Source: a bacterium | Lineage (GTDB): Bacteria; Acidobacteriota; HRBIN11; JAKEFK01 | DNA: 51,645 bases | Reading direction: 5' to 3' | NCBI GenBank assembly: GCA_022616075.1 | Contig: JAKEFK010000207.1 | Location: forward strand, 1 to 51,645 | Shown here: positions 35,701 through 44,918 of the stretch, in pieces | Numbering within the stretch: position 1 is the stretch's first letter | Layout: the number at the start of each line of letters is the position of its first letter | Position numbers and translations under genes: made by a program | The notes under the pieces: model-generated | The model's input: only the letters and a program-made list of their open reading frames with translations | Database searches by the model: none | Told to the model about the DNA's origin: nothing

Positions 35701-36218
35701 AAGAGGTTTTGGTTGGTGGCATCATCGGCGCTATCAAGCAAGTCAAAACCCGCAAAGGGGATTTCATGGCATATCTGGAGCTTGAAGATTTAACAGGAAT
35801 GATTGAAATCACTGTTTTTCCCGAACTTTTCCGCAATAACATGCTGGAAATCATGCCGGAGGCGGAGTTGATCGTTCGTGGCCGTCTTGAAGTTGAAGAA
35901 GAGACACGAAAACTAATTGCCTCCGATGTGATTCCGATGAAAAATGCGCGCGAGCTTCTTTCGCAACAGTTGAAAGTCCACATTTACCTTCCCGGAATGG
36001 AAAATGAAAAGATTGACCGATTGAAATCGATCGTGGAGCAATATCGCGGCGATTGCAATCTGGTTTTCGTTTTGAAAAGACCGGAACAGTTTGTCGCGTC
36101 TCTTTCCCCTTCGCCTGTTTTTCGTGTGAGACCCTCCCGTGATTTCGTCTTTGCCTTGGAGCAGCTGCTCGGCCCGAACTGCGTGGAATGGCAAACCGGC
36201 AAAGCTGATGTAAAATAA
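32760..36218 (+). CDS. dnaE: DNA polymerase III alpha subunit
   Basis: Main replicative polymerase of 1152 residues. The PHP domain begins FTHLHLHSDYSLLDGACK. The polymerase core has GPGRGSAAGSLVAYCL near 375 and the catalytic aspartates in MPDIDIDFC near 410. Next come the finger region, a helix-hairpin-helix, and an OB-fold with VGGIIGAIKQVKTRKGDFMA near 980. It is of the DnaE1 type rather than PolC (no built-in DEDD exonuclease). The dnaE-accA order is also found in E. coli. Confidence 0.97.
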   Translation: MDFTHLHLHSDYSLLDGACKIEKLIDKVQLLGMNSVALTDHGNLFGAVEFHDIARKKGIKPIIGCEMYVAPASRLDKTGKPSDTEENNFHLVVLAENNEGYQNLVRLVSRANLEGYYYKPRVDKELLAEYHKGLIVLSGCLSGEVAVNLLNGNFDGAMKVAGEYREIFGAGNYFLEIQDHGLGDQLRINPQLVQMASRLEIPLVATNDSHYIHKEDAHAHDVLLCIQTNRTLSEQNRMRFGTNGFYIKSPEEMMHVFRELPQSIHTAGEIGKRCDVDLRTKGYLLPLFPVPEGYTPAAYFERIVREGYKARLPKLEKMQEEKQLRHQLWEYEQRLAMEISVIQQMGFEGYFLITWDFIKHSKEQNIPVGPGRGSAAGSLVAYCLQITDIDPLQYDLLFERFLNPERISMPDIDIDFCGRRRGEVIDYVTQRYGRENVAQIITYNTLAARVVTRDVGRAMEFPYSQCDKLAKMIPNELHISLDSAIQNTPALQEAIKDQKVQEWIDIAKKLEGLVRNASIHAGGVVIAPKPLMELVPLFRSKEDVITTQYDMKVLERLGLLKMDFLGVATFTILDDTLQYIREYLGKEIRLLDIPLNDPKVYQLFTEGKTNGVFQFESSGMKALLRKFKPERFEDLIMLNALFRPGPMQMLEDCIARKHGKVKIQYLLPQLEPFLKETYGIIVYQEQVMQIASKIGGFSLGEADLLRRAMGKKKMDVMQAQRERFVHGAKERSIDASKAAELFDLMEKFAQYGFNKSHSTAYALVAYQTAYLKTYYPEPFLAALLSSQIDRRGEVVRYFHECRDMGIRILPPNINDSGERFSVEGDTIRFGLAAIKNVGAAAIQSIAKAREQGKFESLEQFYERVDTRAVNKRVVESLIKSGAMDSFQVPRKQLIQQLDHILEDVARKERHAGQATLFDLSEVRPVISKVASSEDFLEQEKLAHEKETLGFYISGHPLHKHKELLETYTTSLENIDSTWDGKEVLVGGIIGAIKQVKTRKGDFMAYLELEDLTGMIEITVFPELFRNNMLEIMPEAELIVRGRLEVEEETRKLIASDVIPMKNARELLSQQLKVHIYLPGMENEKIDRLKSIVEQYRGDCNLVFVLKRPEQFVASLSPSPVFRVRPSRDFVFALEQLLGPNCVEWQTGKADVK

Positions 36219-36226
36219 TAGTTTTC

Positions 36227-36289
36227 GGAGGGCGGGCCTCCGCGCCCGCCAGAATCATCGTCTATGGCGGGCAGGGACGCCCGCCCTCC
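36227..36289. repeat. palindromic intergenic element, GGAGGGCGGGC type (copy 2)
   Basis: The arms GGAGGGCGGGC (36227-36237) and GCCCGCCCTCC (36279-36289) are identical to those at 3324-3391, and the block GGCGGGCAGGGAC is shared. The centre differs. It fills the dnaE-accA gap and ends 11 bases before the accA ATG. Confidence 0.88.
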
Positions 36290-36300
36290 AGAGTGAGCCT

Positions 36301-37245
36301 ATGGGTAATTACAACTTTGAAGCGCCTATTGTCGATTTGCTACGGGAAATCGAGGATCTTTCGATTTACTCGGACCGTCCTGAAACGGCGGAACGGATCG
36401 AAAGATTGCGGGACAAACTGACCCGCTTCCGGAAAGAGATTTACTCCAGACTGAATCCCTGGCAGATTACGATGGTCGCGCGCCATCCTCAACGTCCCTA
36501 TACTCTGGACTACATCCAGCGGCTATTCACCGATTTCATGGAGATGCATGGAGACCGGAAATTCTCGGATGATCCCGCGATTGTCGGAGGCATGGCAAAT
36601 TTTGAAGGCCGGCCCGTGATGGTGATCGGACATCAAAAAGGGCGTGATTCCAAACAGAGAATTTACCGGAACTTCGGAATGCCCAATCCGGAAGGGTATC
36701 GTAAAGCTCTCAGACTCATGAAATTCGCGGAAAAATTTCATCATCCGATCATCACTCTCATCGATACTCCGGGCGCTTACCCCGGAATTGGAGCGGAAGA
36801 ACGTGGACAATCCGAAGCGATTGCACTCAACTTGCGTGAAATGGCGCGATTGAAAGTTCCTACGATCGCAGCGGTTATCGGAGAAGGTGGAAGCGGAGGT
36901 GCGCTAGCGCTGGGGGTCGCCGATCGAGTTCTCATGCTGCAATACTCTATTTACTCAGTAATTTCGCCGGAAGGATGCGCTTCGATACTTTACCGCGATA
37001 CCGGAAAAGCAGAAGATGCGGCACAGAACTTGCACTTGACCTCAGCTGATCTTATGAATTTGGGGATGATTGATGAAGTCATTCCTGAACCACTGGGAGG
37101 CGCACATGCAGATTGGGAAGCCGCAGCCGGATTGCTCAAGCAGGCGATTCAACGACATCTTGTTGAAGTCAGTAAATTACACTGGAATGACCGCACTCAC
37201 TCTCGATACGATAAGTTCCGCAAAATGGGTTTCTTCCAAGAATAG
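36301..37245 (+). CDS. accA: acetyl-CoA carboxylase carboxyltransferase subunit alpha
   Basis: Alpha half of the carboxyltransferase that makes malonyl-CoA for fatty acid synthesis; it works with AccD, which is not in the window. ARHPQRPYTLDYI near 60, FGMPNPEGYRKALRLM near 122 and the oxyanion-hole segment GEGGSGGALALGVAD near 194 are intact. Length 314 is normal. No Shine-Dalgarno is seen because the palindromic element abuts the start. Confidence 0.96.
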   Translation: MGNYNFEAPIVDLLREIEDLSIYSDRPETAERIERLRDKLTRFRKEIYSRLNPWQITMVARHPQRPYTLDYIQRLFTDFMEMHGDRKFSDDPAIVGGMANFEGRPVMVIGHQKGRDSKQRIYRNFGMPNPEGYRKALRLMKFAEKFHHPIITLIDTPGAYPGIGAEERGQSEAIALNLREMARLKVPTIAAVIGEGGSGGALALGVADRVLMLQYSIYSVISPEGCASILYRDTGKAEDAAQNLHLTSADLMNLGMIDEVIPEPLGGAHADWEAAAGLLKQAIQRHLVEVSKLHWNDRTHSRYDKFRKMGFFQE

Positions 37246-37252
37246 TGCCAAA

Positions 37253-37275
37253 GCAATGAGTAATGAGTCATGAGT
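37253..37275. repeat. ATGAGTAATGAG-type iteration containing the ddl start codon (copy 3)
   Basis: CAATGAG-TAATGAG-TCATGAG iterations at 37255-37275 match those at 19842 and 27596, here without the inverse half. The last ATG (37270-37272) is the start of ddl. Confidence 0.7.
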
Positions 37276-38361
37276 TCCCTGCGTGTAGCCTTGTTATATG
37301 GTGGCCGATCGGGAGAGCACGAAATCTCAATTCGATCCGCACGTTCGATCTACAATACGTTGAAGAACAAACACAATGTGTATCCAATCTTCATCGACAA
37401 GAACGGGTTCTGGTGGCGGGTCGATATTGGAATTGACCAGCTTCCCGCTAACGCGAAAAACTTAAAAGAGCGTGTTTTTCTATATCCAGGCTTTAGCAAG
37501 CCGCAGTTGAATACCGCACAAGCTCAGCTCATCATCGACATCGCTTTTCCTGTGTTGCATGGGACACACGGTGAAGATGGAATCATTCAAGGAGCTTTGG
37601 AATCTGCAGGAATTCCTTATGTTGGGGCTGGAGTTGCTGGATCTGCTGTTGGGATGGACAAAGCACTGATGAAGGCTATGTTCGTTCAGTCCGGTTTGCC
37701 TGTTGCGCCGTATTTATGGTTCTACAGGTCGAGATGGAAAACGAACCAGCAAGAAATCATCGTTCAGATCGAATCCAGTTTCCCTTATCCCATTTTTGTT
37801 AAACCTGTGAATCTCGGTTCCAGTGTCGGCATTCACAAGGTTCATGACGGCAGTGAGCTTCCTGATGCTTTTGAAGATGCTGCGCGATACGATTCAAAAG
37901 TGATCGTAGAAAAAGGAATGAATGTCCGGGAATTCGAACTGTCTGTATTGGGGAACGAGCAGCCGCAAGCGTCGTTGCCCGGTGAGCTGGTTCCGAAACG
38001 TGAATTCTACGACTACACTGCCAAATACATCGAAGACAGCACAGAGTTACATATTCCTGCCAGGCTGGAATCAAAACAGATTGATGCCGTGCAGAACCTG
38101 GCTATCCGCGCTTTTCAATCGATCGGCTGTTCGGGAATGGCGCGCGTGGATCTGTTTTTGGATAGAGATAGTGGAGTTTTTTATGTGAATGAAATCAACA
38201 CGATTCCCGGGTTTACCAACATCAGCATGTATCCGAAACTTTGGGAAGTTAGTGGCGTTTCTTTTCATAATTTGCTCGATCGTCTGTTAGAGCTTGGCCT
38301 CGAACGTTTCAACGATCTATCGCAAAACGTCACCTCTTACGACGCCATCCAAAACCCATAG
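37270..38361 (+). CDS. ddl: D-alanine--D-alanine ligase
   Basis: Makes D-Ala-D-Ala for peptidoglycan from the product of Alr. LYGGRSGEHEISIRSA is at the N-terminus, then VLHGTHGEDGIIQGALE near 96, VGAGVAGSAVGMDK near 118, and the ATP-grasp metal site with YVNEINTIPGFT near 302. Length 363 is normal. The ATG lies inside an ATGAG-type repeat and no Shine-Dalgarno is visible. Confidence 0.95.
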   Translation: MSSLRVALLYGGRSGEHEISIRSARSIYNTLKNKHNVYPIFIDKNGFWWRVDIGIDQLPANAKNLKERVFLYPGFSKPQLNTAQAQLIIDIAFPVLHGTHGEDGIIQGALESAGIPYVGAGVAGSAVGMDKALMKAMFVQSGLPVAPYLWFYRSRWKTNQQEIIVQIESSFPYPIFVKPVNLGSSVGIHKVHDGSELPDAFEDAARYDSKVIVEKGMNVREFELSVLGNEQPQASLPGELVPKREFYDYTAKYIEDSTELHIPARLESKQIDAVQNLAIRAFQSIGCSGMARVDLFLDRDSGVFYVNEINTIPGFTNISMYPKLWEVSGVSFHNLLDRLLELGLERFNDLSQNVTSYDAIQNP

Positions 38362-38457
38362 TCCGTTAACAGTAAACTTGCCAGGTAGAATAGGATCATA
38401 TTCCGTCTTTTGACTCCCCCTCTGTATTTTGTTATTCTGCATTCGGTTAGTAACGTA

Positions 38458-40053
38458 TTGACATCCGCTAAAACTCCTGTCACAAAGATTCCTCCCAACA
38501 TCGGCGTCGCCGGGTGCGGACAATGGGGTCGGAACCTTGTTCGTGTATTTCACTCTCTTGGCGCGCTGAAGATGATTTGTGAGCCTTCGCCTGACGGAAA
38601 GGAAACAGCGCGTTCGATAGCCCCCGACGCAGTTCTGACCGAAGACTTCCAGGAGATGCTTCAGCATCCCGCCGTCGATGCAGTTGCGATTGCGACTCCG
38701 GCGGTTACTCATGCCCGGCTGGCATGCGCAGCGTTGTCCGCAGGAAAACATGTGTTCGTTGAAAAACCTCTGGCTTTCGCACTAAGTGAAGGAGAAGATG
38801 TACTGCGACTGGCACAGCAGCTGAAGAAAATAGTGATGGTGGGACACATTCTGAATTACCATCCGGCCGTACTAAAATTGAAGGAACTCCTACAGCACGG
38901 TGAATTTGGGAAAATTCTGTACATCAATTCGCATCGTTTGAATTTTGGAAAAGTGCGAAGAGAAGAAAATATCCTTTGGAGTTTCGCGCCCCATGACATC
39001 TCCACAATCTTGATGCTGTTGGAAGAATTTCCAGAAGAGGTGAGATGTACTGGCGGGCAATACATACAGAAAGGAATCTACGATCTAACACTGACGACAC
39101 TTGACTTTGCAAGCGGGGTGAAAGCACACATTTTCGTATCTTGGATGCATCCACTAAAAGAACAAAAACTGGTCGTGGTAGGCGACAGGAAAATGGCTGT
39201 CTTTGATGATACAGCCGCGGAAAAACTGGTCCTGTATCCACACACAATAGAGTGGCAAAACAGAACGGTGGTCACACATAAAAAGGAGAGTGAATCGATC
39301 CCCTTGGATTCCACCGAACCTCTCCTGGCGGAATGCTTGCATTTCCTGGAATGCATCCAAAAAGGAAAAACGCCCAAAACCGATGCAGCAGAAGGACTGA
39401 GAGTCTTACAAGTTTTGTCTGCCAGTGAAGAATCGCTAAAGGAAAACGGTAGAGCAATTATGCCCGGGGAACAAAAGCGAAGTTCCTATTTTGTCCATCC
39501 CTCCTCCTATATCGATCCGGATGTACAGGTAGGAGAAGGAACGAAGATCTGGCATTTTTCGCACATTCTTTCCAATTCGAAGATCGGAAAAAATTGCGTA
39601 ATCTCTCAGAATGTCATGATCGGTCCTGAGGTAACAATCGGTGACAACGTGAAGATTCAGAATAATGTCTCTATTTACAAAGGAGTTACACTCGAATCAG
39701 ATGTTTTTTGCGGACCTTCAATGGTGTTTACGAATGTGATTAATCCCAGAAGCGCCGTCCCGCGTAAATTTGAATTTCAGGAAACACAAGTAGGCCGGGG
39801 CGCAAGTCTCGGAGCAAACTGCACAATTCTGGCAGGTACTCGCATCGGACGTTACGCATTCGTTGGCGCAGGCGCCGTAGTTACAAAAAATGTTCCTGAT
39901 TATGCGCTCGTCACAGGTATTCCCGCGAAAATCTCCGGCTGGATGTGCGAATGTGGAGAGAAGCTGTCGTTTGCAAATAATCCGGATAAATGCTACGGCT
40001 GCGGAAAGTCTTACCGGCTCTCCGGTAATAGTAGCGTGGAAGAAATATGCTGA
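38458..40053 (+). CDS. fused Gfo/Idh/MocA sugar dehydrogenase and hexapeptide N-acyltransferase
   Basis: Bifunctional protein. Residues ~15-330 are an NAD-dependent Gfo/Idh/MocA oxidoreductase: [11 protein letters not shown] Rossmann start, then HVFVEKPLA with the catalytic-site EKP, and HDISTILML. Residues ~350-531 form a left-handed beta-helix acyltransferase of hexapeptide repeats ([18 protein letters not shown]), ending in a Cys-rich [10 protein letters not shown] and CYGCGKSY. The halves resemble WbpB/WlbA (UDP-GlcNAcA 3-dehydrogenase) and WbpD/WlbB (3-N-acetyltransferase), normally separate proteins. There is no ATG before the Rossmann motif; TTG at 38458 is preferred (TTG at 38410 is an alternative). 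The 3' end overlaps the next gene by seven bases. Confidence 0.85.
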   Translation: MTSAKTPVTKIPPNIGVAGCGQWGRNLVRVFHSLGALKMICEPSPDGKETARSIAPDAVLTEDFQEMLQHPAVDAVAIATPAVTHARLACAALSAGKHVFVEKPLAFALSEGEDVLRLAQQLKKIVMVGHILNYHPAVLKLKELLQHGEFGKILYINSHRLNFGKVRREENILWSFAPHDISTILMLLEEFPEEVRCTGGQYIQKGIYDLTLTTLDFASGVKAHIFVSWMHPLKEQKLVVVGDRKMAVFDDTAAEKLVLYPHTIEWQNRTVVTHKKESESIPLDSTEPLLAECLHFLECIQKGKTPKTDAAEGLRVLQVLSASEESLKENGRAIMPGEQKRSSYFVHPSSYIDPDVQVGEGTKIWHFSHILSNSKIGKNCVISQNVMIGPEVTIGDNVKIQNNVSIYKGVTLESDVFCGPSMVFTNVINPRSAVPRKFEFQETQVGRGASLGANCTILAGTRIGRYAFVGAGAVVTKNVPDYALVTGIPAKISGWMCECGEKLSFANNPDKCYGCGKSYRLSGNSSVEEIC

Positions 40054-41006
40054 CAGGCAAGAACATCTTTATCACCGGCGGAGCAGGCTTTATCGGTTCC
40101 ACGCTTGCTGAAAAGCTTCTTCCGGATAATTCAGTCACAATCTTCGATAACTTTAGAAGGAATTCGCTGAAGGATAAGGAAATCGCTGATAGTTCCAGGC
40201 TGACCGTGGTACAGGGAGATGTTCTGGACCAGGATTCGCTGATGCAAGCCATCAGTGGCGCCGATGTTGTGATTCACTGCGCGGCAATTGCCGGAATCGA
40301 CACAGTGATTCTCAGCCCGGTCACCACGATGCGGGTGAACATGGTCGGATCCGCAAATGTTCTGGAAGCTGCTTCCCGGTTAGAGCATTGCGATCGTGTT
40401 CTTTGCTTTTCCACCAGTGAAGTTTTCGGACAACAGGCATTCCGTTCCAGAGAAAAAGATAAAGCCATAATGGGAACAGTAGGAGAAGCGCGGTGGACAT
40501 ATGCAGTCAGCAAACTGGCGGAGGAGCATCTTGCGATTGCGTACTATCAGGAAAGGAACCTGCCCGCGACCGTCGTGCGTCCTTTCAATGTTTACGGGCC
40601 CGGTCAGGTTGGAGAAGGCGCCCTGCGAACCTTTGTTTTGCGCGCGATCCGCAACGAACCGATCGAAATCCATGGAGATGGCACACAAATCCGCGCCTGG
40701 TGCTATGTGGAGGACATGGTGGATGCTGTGTTACTGGCTCTGGAGCATCCGAGGGCAATAGGACAATCCTTCAATGTCGGAAACTCGCGTGCGGTTACGA
40801 CCATTTATGGGTTGGCCAACACAGTGATTCGTGTTTTGAATTCCAAATCACAGATCAGTTTTGTCAGAAAAGATTACGTGGATGTGGAGCTGCGCATTCC
40901 GAGTGTCGAGAAAGCCCGCGATCTAATTGGGTTCGAAGCAAAGGTTGATCTGGAAGAAGGAATTCGAAGAACGGCCGCATTCTACGCCACAAGGGTCGAA
41001 GCGTGA
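40047..41006 (+). CDS. NAD-dependent sugar epimerase/dehydratase (extended SDR)
   Basis: Nucleotide-sugar enzyme of 319 residues. NAD-binding TGGAGFIGS is at residues 10-18, the active-site region [10 protein letters not shown] near 115 and the YxxxK pair in [10 protein letters not shown] near 152; [12 protein letters not shown] follows. This is typical of UDP-glucose 4-epimerase or 4,6-dehydratase-like proteins; the exact sugar is uncertain. It overlaps both neighbours (7 and 4 bases), so is cotranslated with the sugar cluster. Confidence 0.85.
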   Translation: MLTGKNIFITGGAGFIGSTLAEKLLPDNSVTIFDNFRRNSLKDKEIADSSRLTVVQGDVLDQDSLMQAISGADVVIHCAAIAGIDTVILSPVTTMRVNMVGSANVLEAASRLEHCDRVLCFSTSEVFGQQAFRSREKDKAIMGTVGEARWTYAVSKLAEEHLAIAYYQERNLPATVVRPFNVYGPGQVGEGALRTFVLRAIRNEPIEIHGDGTQIRAWCYVEDMVDAVLLALEHPRAIGQSFNVGNSRAVTTIYGLANTVIRVLNSKSQISFVRKDYVDVELRIPSVEKARDLIGFEAKVDLEEGIRRTAAFYATRVEA

Positions 41007-41524
41007 GATCGTTTCACAGTCACGGCTCGGGAAAAATTGATCGGTCCAAATTTAAAAGCATCGGCGAGAATGTCATTTTTGAAGAGGGTGTACTCGTGTT
41101 TCATCCGGAGAACATTGCGATTGGAAGCAATGTGTATGTTGGACACTATTCCATCCTGAAAGGTTACTACCAGAATGATATGGTAATCCAGGATGATGTG
41201 TGGATCGGTCAATTCTGTTTTTTTCATAGCGCGGGCGGACTGATCATTGGGGCTCGTGTTGGAATCGGACCTTCTGTAAGAATCATCACTTCCTATCATC
41301 AGGATGAAGGCAGATACAAATCTTTGCTGGAAGGAGAAATCATTTTTGCCGAAGTCCAGATTGGTGAGGACAGCGATATCGGAACAAACGCAACAATTTT
41401 GCCGGGTGTGACAGTCGGAAAGGGAGTGCAAATCGGAGCCGGCGCTGTTGTTCATACCAGCATCCCTGATTACACGATAGCCGCAGGAGTTCCAGCAAGA
41501 GTTCTCCGGGAACGGCTTCAGTGA
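41003..41524 (+). CDS. hexapeptide-repeat acyltransferase
   Basis: Left-handed beta-helix transferase of 173 residues, made of isoleucine/valine-led hexapeptides (for example [46 protein letters not shown]). It resembles acetyltransferases that modify surface sugars (WcaF/maltose-acetyltransferase-like). Catalytic His may be in SYHQDEG. The start is GTG in a GTGA overlap with the SDR stop, and the stop overlaps the next GTG the same way. Confidence 0.82.
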   Translation: MRSFHSHGSGKIDRSKFKSIGENVIFEEGVLVFHPENIAIGSNVYVGHYSILKGYYQNDMVIQDDVWIGQFCFFHSAGGLIIGARVGIGPSVRIITSYHQDEGRYKSLLEGEIIFAEVQIGEDSDIGTNATILPGVTVGKGVQIGAGAVVHTSIPDYTIAAGVPARVLRERLQ

Positions 41525-42663
41525 AGATTCCTATAACCCGTCCGTTTTTTGATTCGGCAGAAGAAAACGCCGTCATTGAAGTGCTCAGAAGCGGCTGGGT
41601 CTCGCAGGGAAAAAAGGTCGCTGACTTTGAAAAGCGGGTAGCGAATTTCGTCGGCCGAAAGTATGCAGTCGCCGTCTCTTCCTGCACAGCCGCGTTGCAT
41701 GTCGCCGCCCTGGCAGCCGGTTTTGGTCCGGGTGTAGAAGTGGTCGTCCCCGCATTTACTTGGATCTCCACGGTCAATGCAGTGGAAAGCACAGGCGCAA
41801 CTCCTGTTTTCTGCGACATAGATCCCTTCACGTTTAACATAGACCCCGCATCCGCACGTGCTCGAATTACGTCAAAGACTCGTGGAATTATTCCGGTACA
41901 CCTTTTTGGGCTCGCCGCTGAAATGTCGGCTCTTATGGATTTATCCGAAGAAGTGCTGGTGATCGAAGATGCCGCTTGCGCATTGGGAAGCTATTACAAG
42001 AATGAACATGTTGGGAGATTCGGTCAAATTGGTTGCTTTAGCTTTCATCCGCGTAAATCGATTACAACAGGAGAAGGAGGAATGTTGGTAACCGATAACG
42101 AGAATTATTACCGGTCCTTTCTTCAGTTCCGAAATATCGGGTCCGATGGCGCATCAGTTTCTCCCGATTTCACCGTGCTAGGATACAACTATCGCATGAC
42201 CGATCTTCAAGCGGCAATTGGACTAACTCAATTTCAGAAACTTCCATCCGTATTGCAAATGCGCAAGGCATGCGCAAAAAATTATGATGATCTCATCGGC
42301 AACTCGTCCTTGCATGATTGGCTGGAATCGCCTTCCGCGTCGCAATCTTCTGTACACTCTTATCAGTCGTATGTTTGTAAAATCAAAACGGACACCCATC
42401 ATATCGAAAGCCTCCGGTCGCTTTCTGACCGGCGTAATAAGTTGATCCACGCGCTGGCTTCAGATGGAATTGAAACACGGCCGGGAGCACATGCCCCGTA
42501 TTTGTTGAGTTATTACAAGAAGTACGGATTCAAAGTCCAGGATTATCCCAACGCGCTGGAAGCGGACTGGTTGACCATAGCGTTACCAATTTTTCCGCAG
42601 CTCCTGCGAGAGGATCAGGAGTGGATCTGTTCCCGCCTGCAAGCCGCGTGGCAGCAGATTTGA
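41521..42663 (+). CDS. DegT/DnrJ/EryC1/StrS family PLP aminotransferase
   Basis: Sugar aminotransferase of 380 residues. It starts [17 protein letters not shown], has SSCTAALHVAALAAG near 59, VIEDAACALGS near 150 and the PLP-lysine in SFHPRKSITTGEGG near 180. Next to a WbpB/WbpD-like fusion it could fill the WbpE role, converting a 3-keto to a 3-amino UDP-sugar (inference). GTG start, GTGA overlap with the preceding gene. Confidence 0.88.
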   Translation: MKIPITRPFFDSAEENAVIEVLRSGWVSQGKKVADFEKRVANFVGRKYAVAVSSCTAALHVAALAAGFGPGVEVVVPAFTWISTVNAVESTGATPVFCDIDPFTFNIDPASARARITSKTRGIIPVHLFGLAAEMSALMDLSEEVLVIEDAACALGSYYKNEHVGRFGQIGCFSFHPRKSITTGEGGMLVTDNENYYRSFLQFRNIGSDGASVSPDFTVLGYNYRMTDLQAAIGLTQFQKLPSVLQMRKACAKNYDDLIGNSSLHDWLESPSASQSSVHSYQSYVCKIKTDTHHIESLRSLSDRRNKLIHALASDGIETRPGAHAPYLLSYYKKYGFKVQDYPNALEADWLTIALPIFPQLLREDQEWICSRLQAAWQQI

Positions 42664-44885
42664 TATCAGTGAATCCATCGGATCCTGCGCAATACGGAGT
42701 TTCCGTTGTCGTTATGGCTTATGATGAAGCTGCCAGTCTCCGGCGTGTAGTTGAAGAAATCGACAGCGAGCTAACAACGCTAGGCACGCAATCGGAAATT
42801 CTCATTATTGACGATGGAAGCTTGGATGGTACTGGCACGCTTGCGGATCAACTGGCGGAAGAACTTCCGAAGGTACGCGTGATCCATCATCCGGAAAATC
42901 GCGGATTGGGTGGTGTTTACCGTACCGGTTTTGCAGAAGCAAACTTTGAATATCTAACATTCTTTCCCGCCGATGGGCAGTTTCCTGCATCGATCCTGTC
43001 GCAATTTGCAGCACAGATGAAACAAAATGATCTGGTGCTTGGTTACTTGCCGGAGCGCTCCGATTCTCTATACGGCAAATTTCTTTCCGCGGGCGAACGT
43101 GTACTATACAAAATGCTTTTCCGTGGATTTCCACGTTTTCAGGGCATCTTTATGATTCGCGTCGCGGTTCTGAGACAAATCAAGCTTACTTCAACAGGCC
43201 GTGGATGGAGTGTTGTAATGGAGCTTATCCTGCGAGCCAGGGAGATCGGATGCCGCATGATCAACGTTCCTACCGCCATACGACCGCGGCAAAGTGGCAC
43301 ATCTAAGGTGAGAAACCCGCGAACCGTATGGTCGAATCTGATCCAGTTGATGGAGCTACGCGGGAAACTTCCTGTAGGAAAAAGTATCACATCGAAGCTT
43401 GCGCTTGTTCTGTTTTTAGCACTTGTTCACATTGCCACGCTTCAACGCTACCCGGCTCTTTTTGTTGATGAAGGATGGTTTGGAAGCAGAGCCTGGGCTT
43501 TTCGGACAACGCAGCAGGCGTTCGGACCTCTCGATCGTGGCGTGTTCGATAGATTCCCCGGCTATTGGACTTATTTTCCATGGATTCCAAATTATCTCCA
43601 ACATCTAACTTTTCTAACATCCTCCGCGCCCGGCGTAGAACCGCTCCGATTTTTGTCTTTACTTGGAGGTTTTCTCCTCCTGGCAAGCGTGTTTTCGATT
43701 GGGCGCCGATTGGAGAATTCGAATTCTGCGTGGTTGACGCTTTGTCTGGTCGCGTTGTCACGATCATTTCTGTATTCGTCGCACCTGGCTCGGTACGATA
43801 TTCTTGTAGCCGCTTTTGGCTTCTGCGCGATCGCCCTGTCGTTGAGGAATGAATCAAAAACATGGCCTCATTTTGCAGCGGGACTGTTGCTGGGCGCGGC
43901 TTTCGAAACGCACCCGGCAGGAGCAATGTATGCCCCGGTTATTTTGATTCTATATTTTGTTCAGGCACGTTGGGCTGCATTGAAAAGCCGTCCTTTCTGG
44001 TGCTTCATTTCTGGTGGAGTGATTGGAATTGCCTTTTATGTTTCACTACACATCCTCCGTTATCCAGAAACATGGTTAACCATCAACCGCATTGCGGGAT
44101 CTTATACTCATAAACCACCAATTTTCCCCTTGTCACTTTTTCTCAGCTCTATTCAAGGAACGTGGCAACTTGCTTTCTATGTCGCGCCCTATCTGCTCCC
44201 ACTCGCAGTAATTGCCATTCCCTTTTTGTTGTTGCAGCGGAAGAAGAAAAACCAAATTTTGCTTACGCTGCTGCTCGGCTTGCCCTTTGCACACAGCATT
44301 TTGCTGCAGCACAAACTTTCCTATTATGCGATCCTTTTCAGCCCTGTTCTGGAACTTTCGGTTGCTGTTTTTCTGGTTCAGATCACCCGCCATCCCTGGC
44401 GTGTAAATTTGTTGAAAGATGTTGGAAAAGTCGGCGTCTATTTTCTAGTCCTGTGCGGTATCATTTATAGTCTGTTGCCGCTCCGTTATGACTGGAGCCA
44501 GGATTACAGTGCCGTTGCGGCACAGCTCAAACAAAGGATTCGCCCTAATGAAACCGTCATGGGTACTCAAACATGGTGGTTCGCTTTGCCCAAGAATGAC
44601 TGGTATTCCTGGGAAACGTTGCATTACTTCCAGCGCTACCAAACCGCTATGAGTCTAGAAGATGCTTTTCTCGAATTTCAACCGGATATTTTTATAGTGG
44701 ATGGGCACCTTGCTTCATTCGTCAAACAGGGACGGCCTGGTTCTTACGCCGAACAGCTTGGACTGCCTCCTGCGGAGCTGAATGCAATTTTGAAAAAATA
44801 CGGACGCCTGCGAGCGGAATTTGACGGCGGCTACTATGGCCCTATCCGCATCTTCGAACTGCACTGGTTCTCTAAAAGCACGTAA
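42621..44885 (+). CDS. fused GT2 glycosyltransferase and multi-helix GT-C (ArnT/PMT-like) glycosyltransferase
   Basis: The first ~230 residues are a DPM1-like family 2 glycosyltransferase: SVVVMAYDEAASLRRVV, LIIDDGSLDGTG, HHPENRGLGG and FFPADGQFP. From about residue 255 the protein is an integral membrane domain of roughly ten helices with an early FVDEGWFGSRAWAF acidic loop and a luminal C-terminal part, typical of GT-C enzymes that use polyprenyl-linked sugars. A fused protein could both make the polyprenyl-sugar donor and use it (inference). The GTG at 42621 overlaps the aminotransferase by 43 bases; a TTG at 42660 would give a TTGA overlap like the neighbours and is a good alternative start. 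Confidence 0.85.
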   Translation: MDLFPPASRVAADLISVNPSDPAQYGVSVVVMAYDEAASLRRVVEEIDSELTTLGTQSEILIIDDGSLDGTGTLADQLAEELPKVRVIHHPENRGLGGVYRTGFAEANFEYLTFFPADGQFPASILSQFAAQMKQNDLVLGYLPERSDSLYGKFLSAGERVLYKMLFRGFPRFQGIFMIRVAVLRQIKLTSTGRGWSVVMELILRAREIGCRMINVPTAIRPRQSGTSKVRNPRTVWSNLIQLMELRGKLPVGKSITSKLALVLFLALVHIATLQRYPALFVDEGWFGSRAWAFRTTQQAFGPLDRGVFDRFPGYWTYFPWIPNYLQHLTFLTSSAPGVEPLRFLSLLGGFLLLASVFSIGRRLENSNSAWLTLCLVALSRSFLYSSHLARYDILVAAFGFCAIALSLRNESKTWPHFAAGLLLGAAFETHPAGAMYAPVILILYFVQARWAALKSRPFWCFISGGVIGIAFYVSLHILRYPETWLTINRIAGSYTHKPPIFPLSLFLSSIQGTWQLAFYVAPYLLPLAVIAIPFLLLQRKKKNQILLTLLLGLPFAHSILLQHKLSYYAILFSPVLELSVAVFLVQITRHPWRVNLLKDVGKVGVYFLVLCGIIYSLLPLRYDWSQDYSAVAAQLKQRIRPNETVMGTQTWWFALPKNDWYSWETLHYFQRYQTAMSLEDAFLEFQPDIFIVDGHLASFVKQGRPGSYAEQLGLPPAELNAILKKYGRLRAEFDGGYYGPIRIFELHWFSKST

Positions 44886-44918
44886 CATTCGGTTAGCGAA
44901 GTGACATTTGACGAATCG

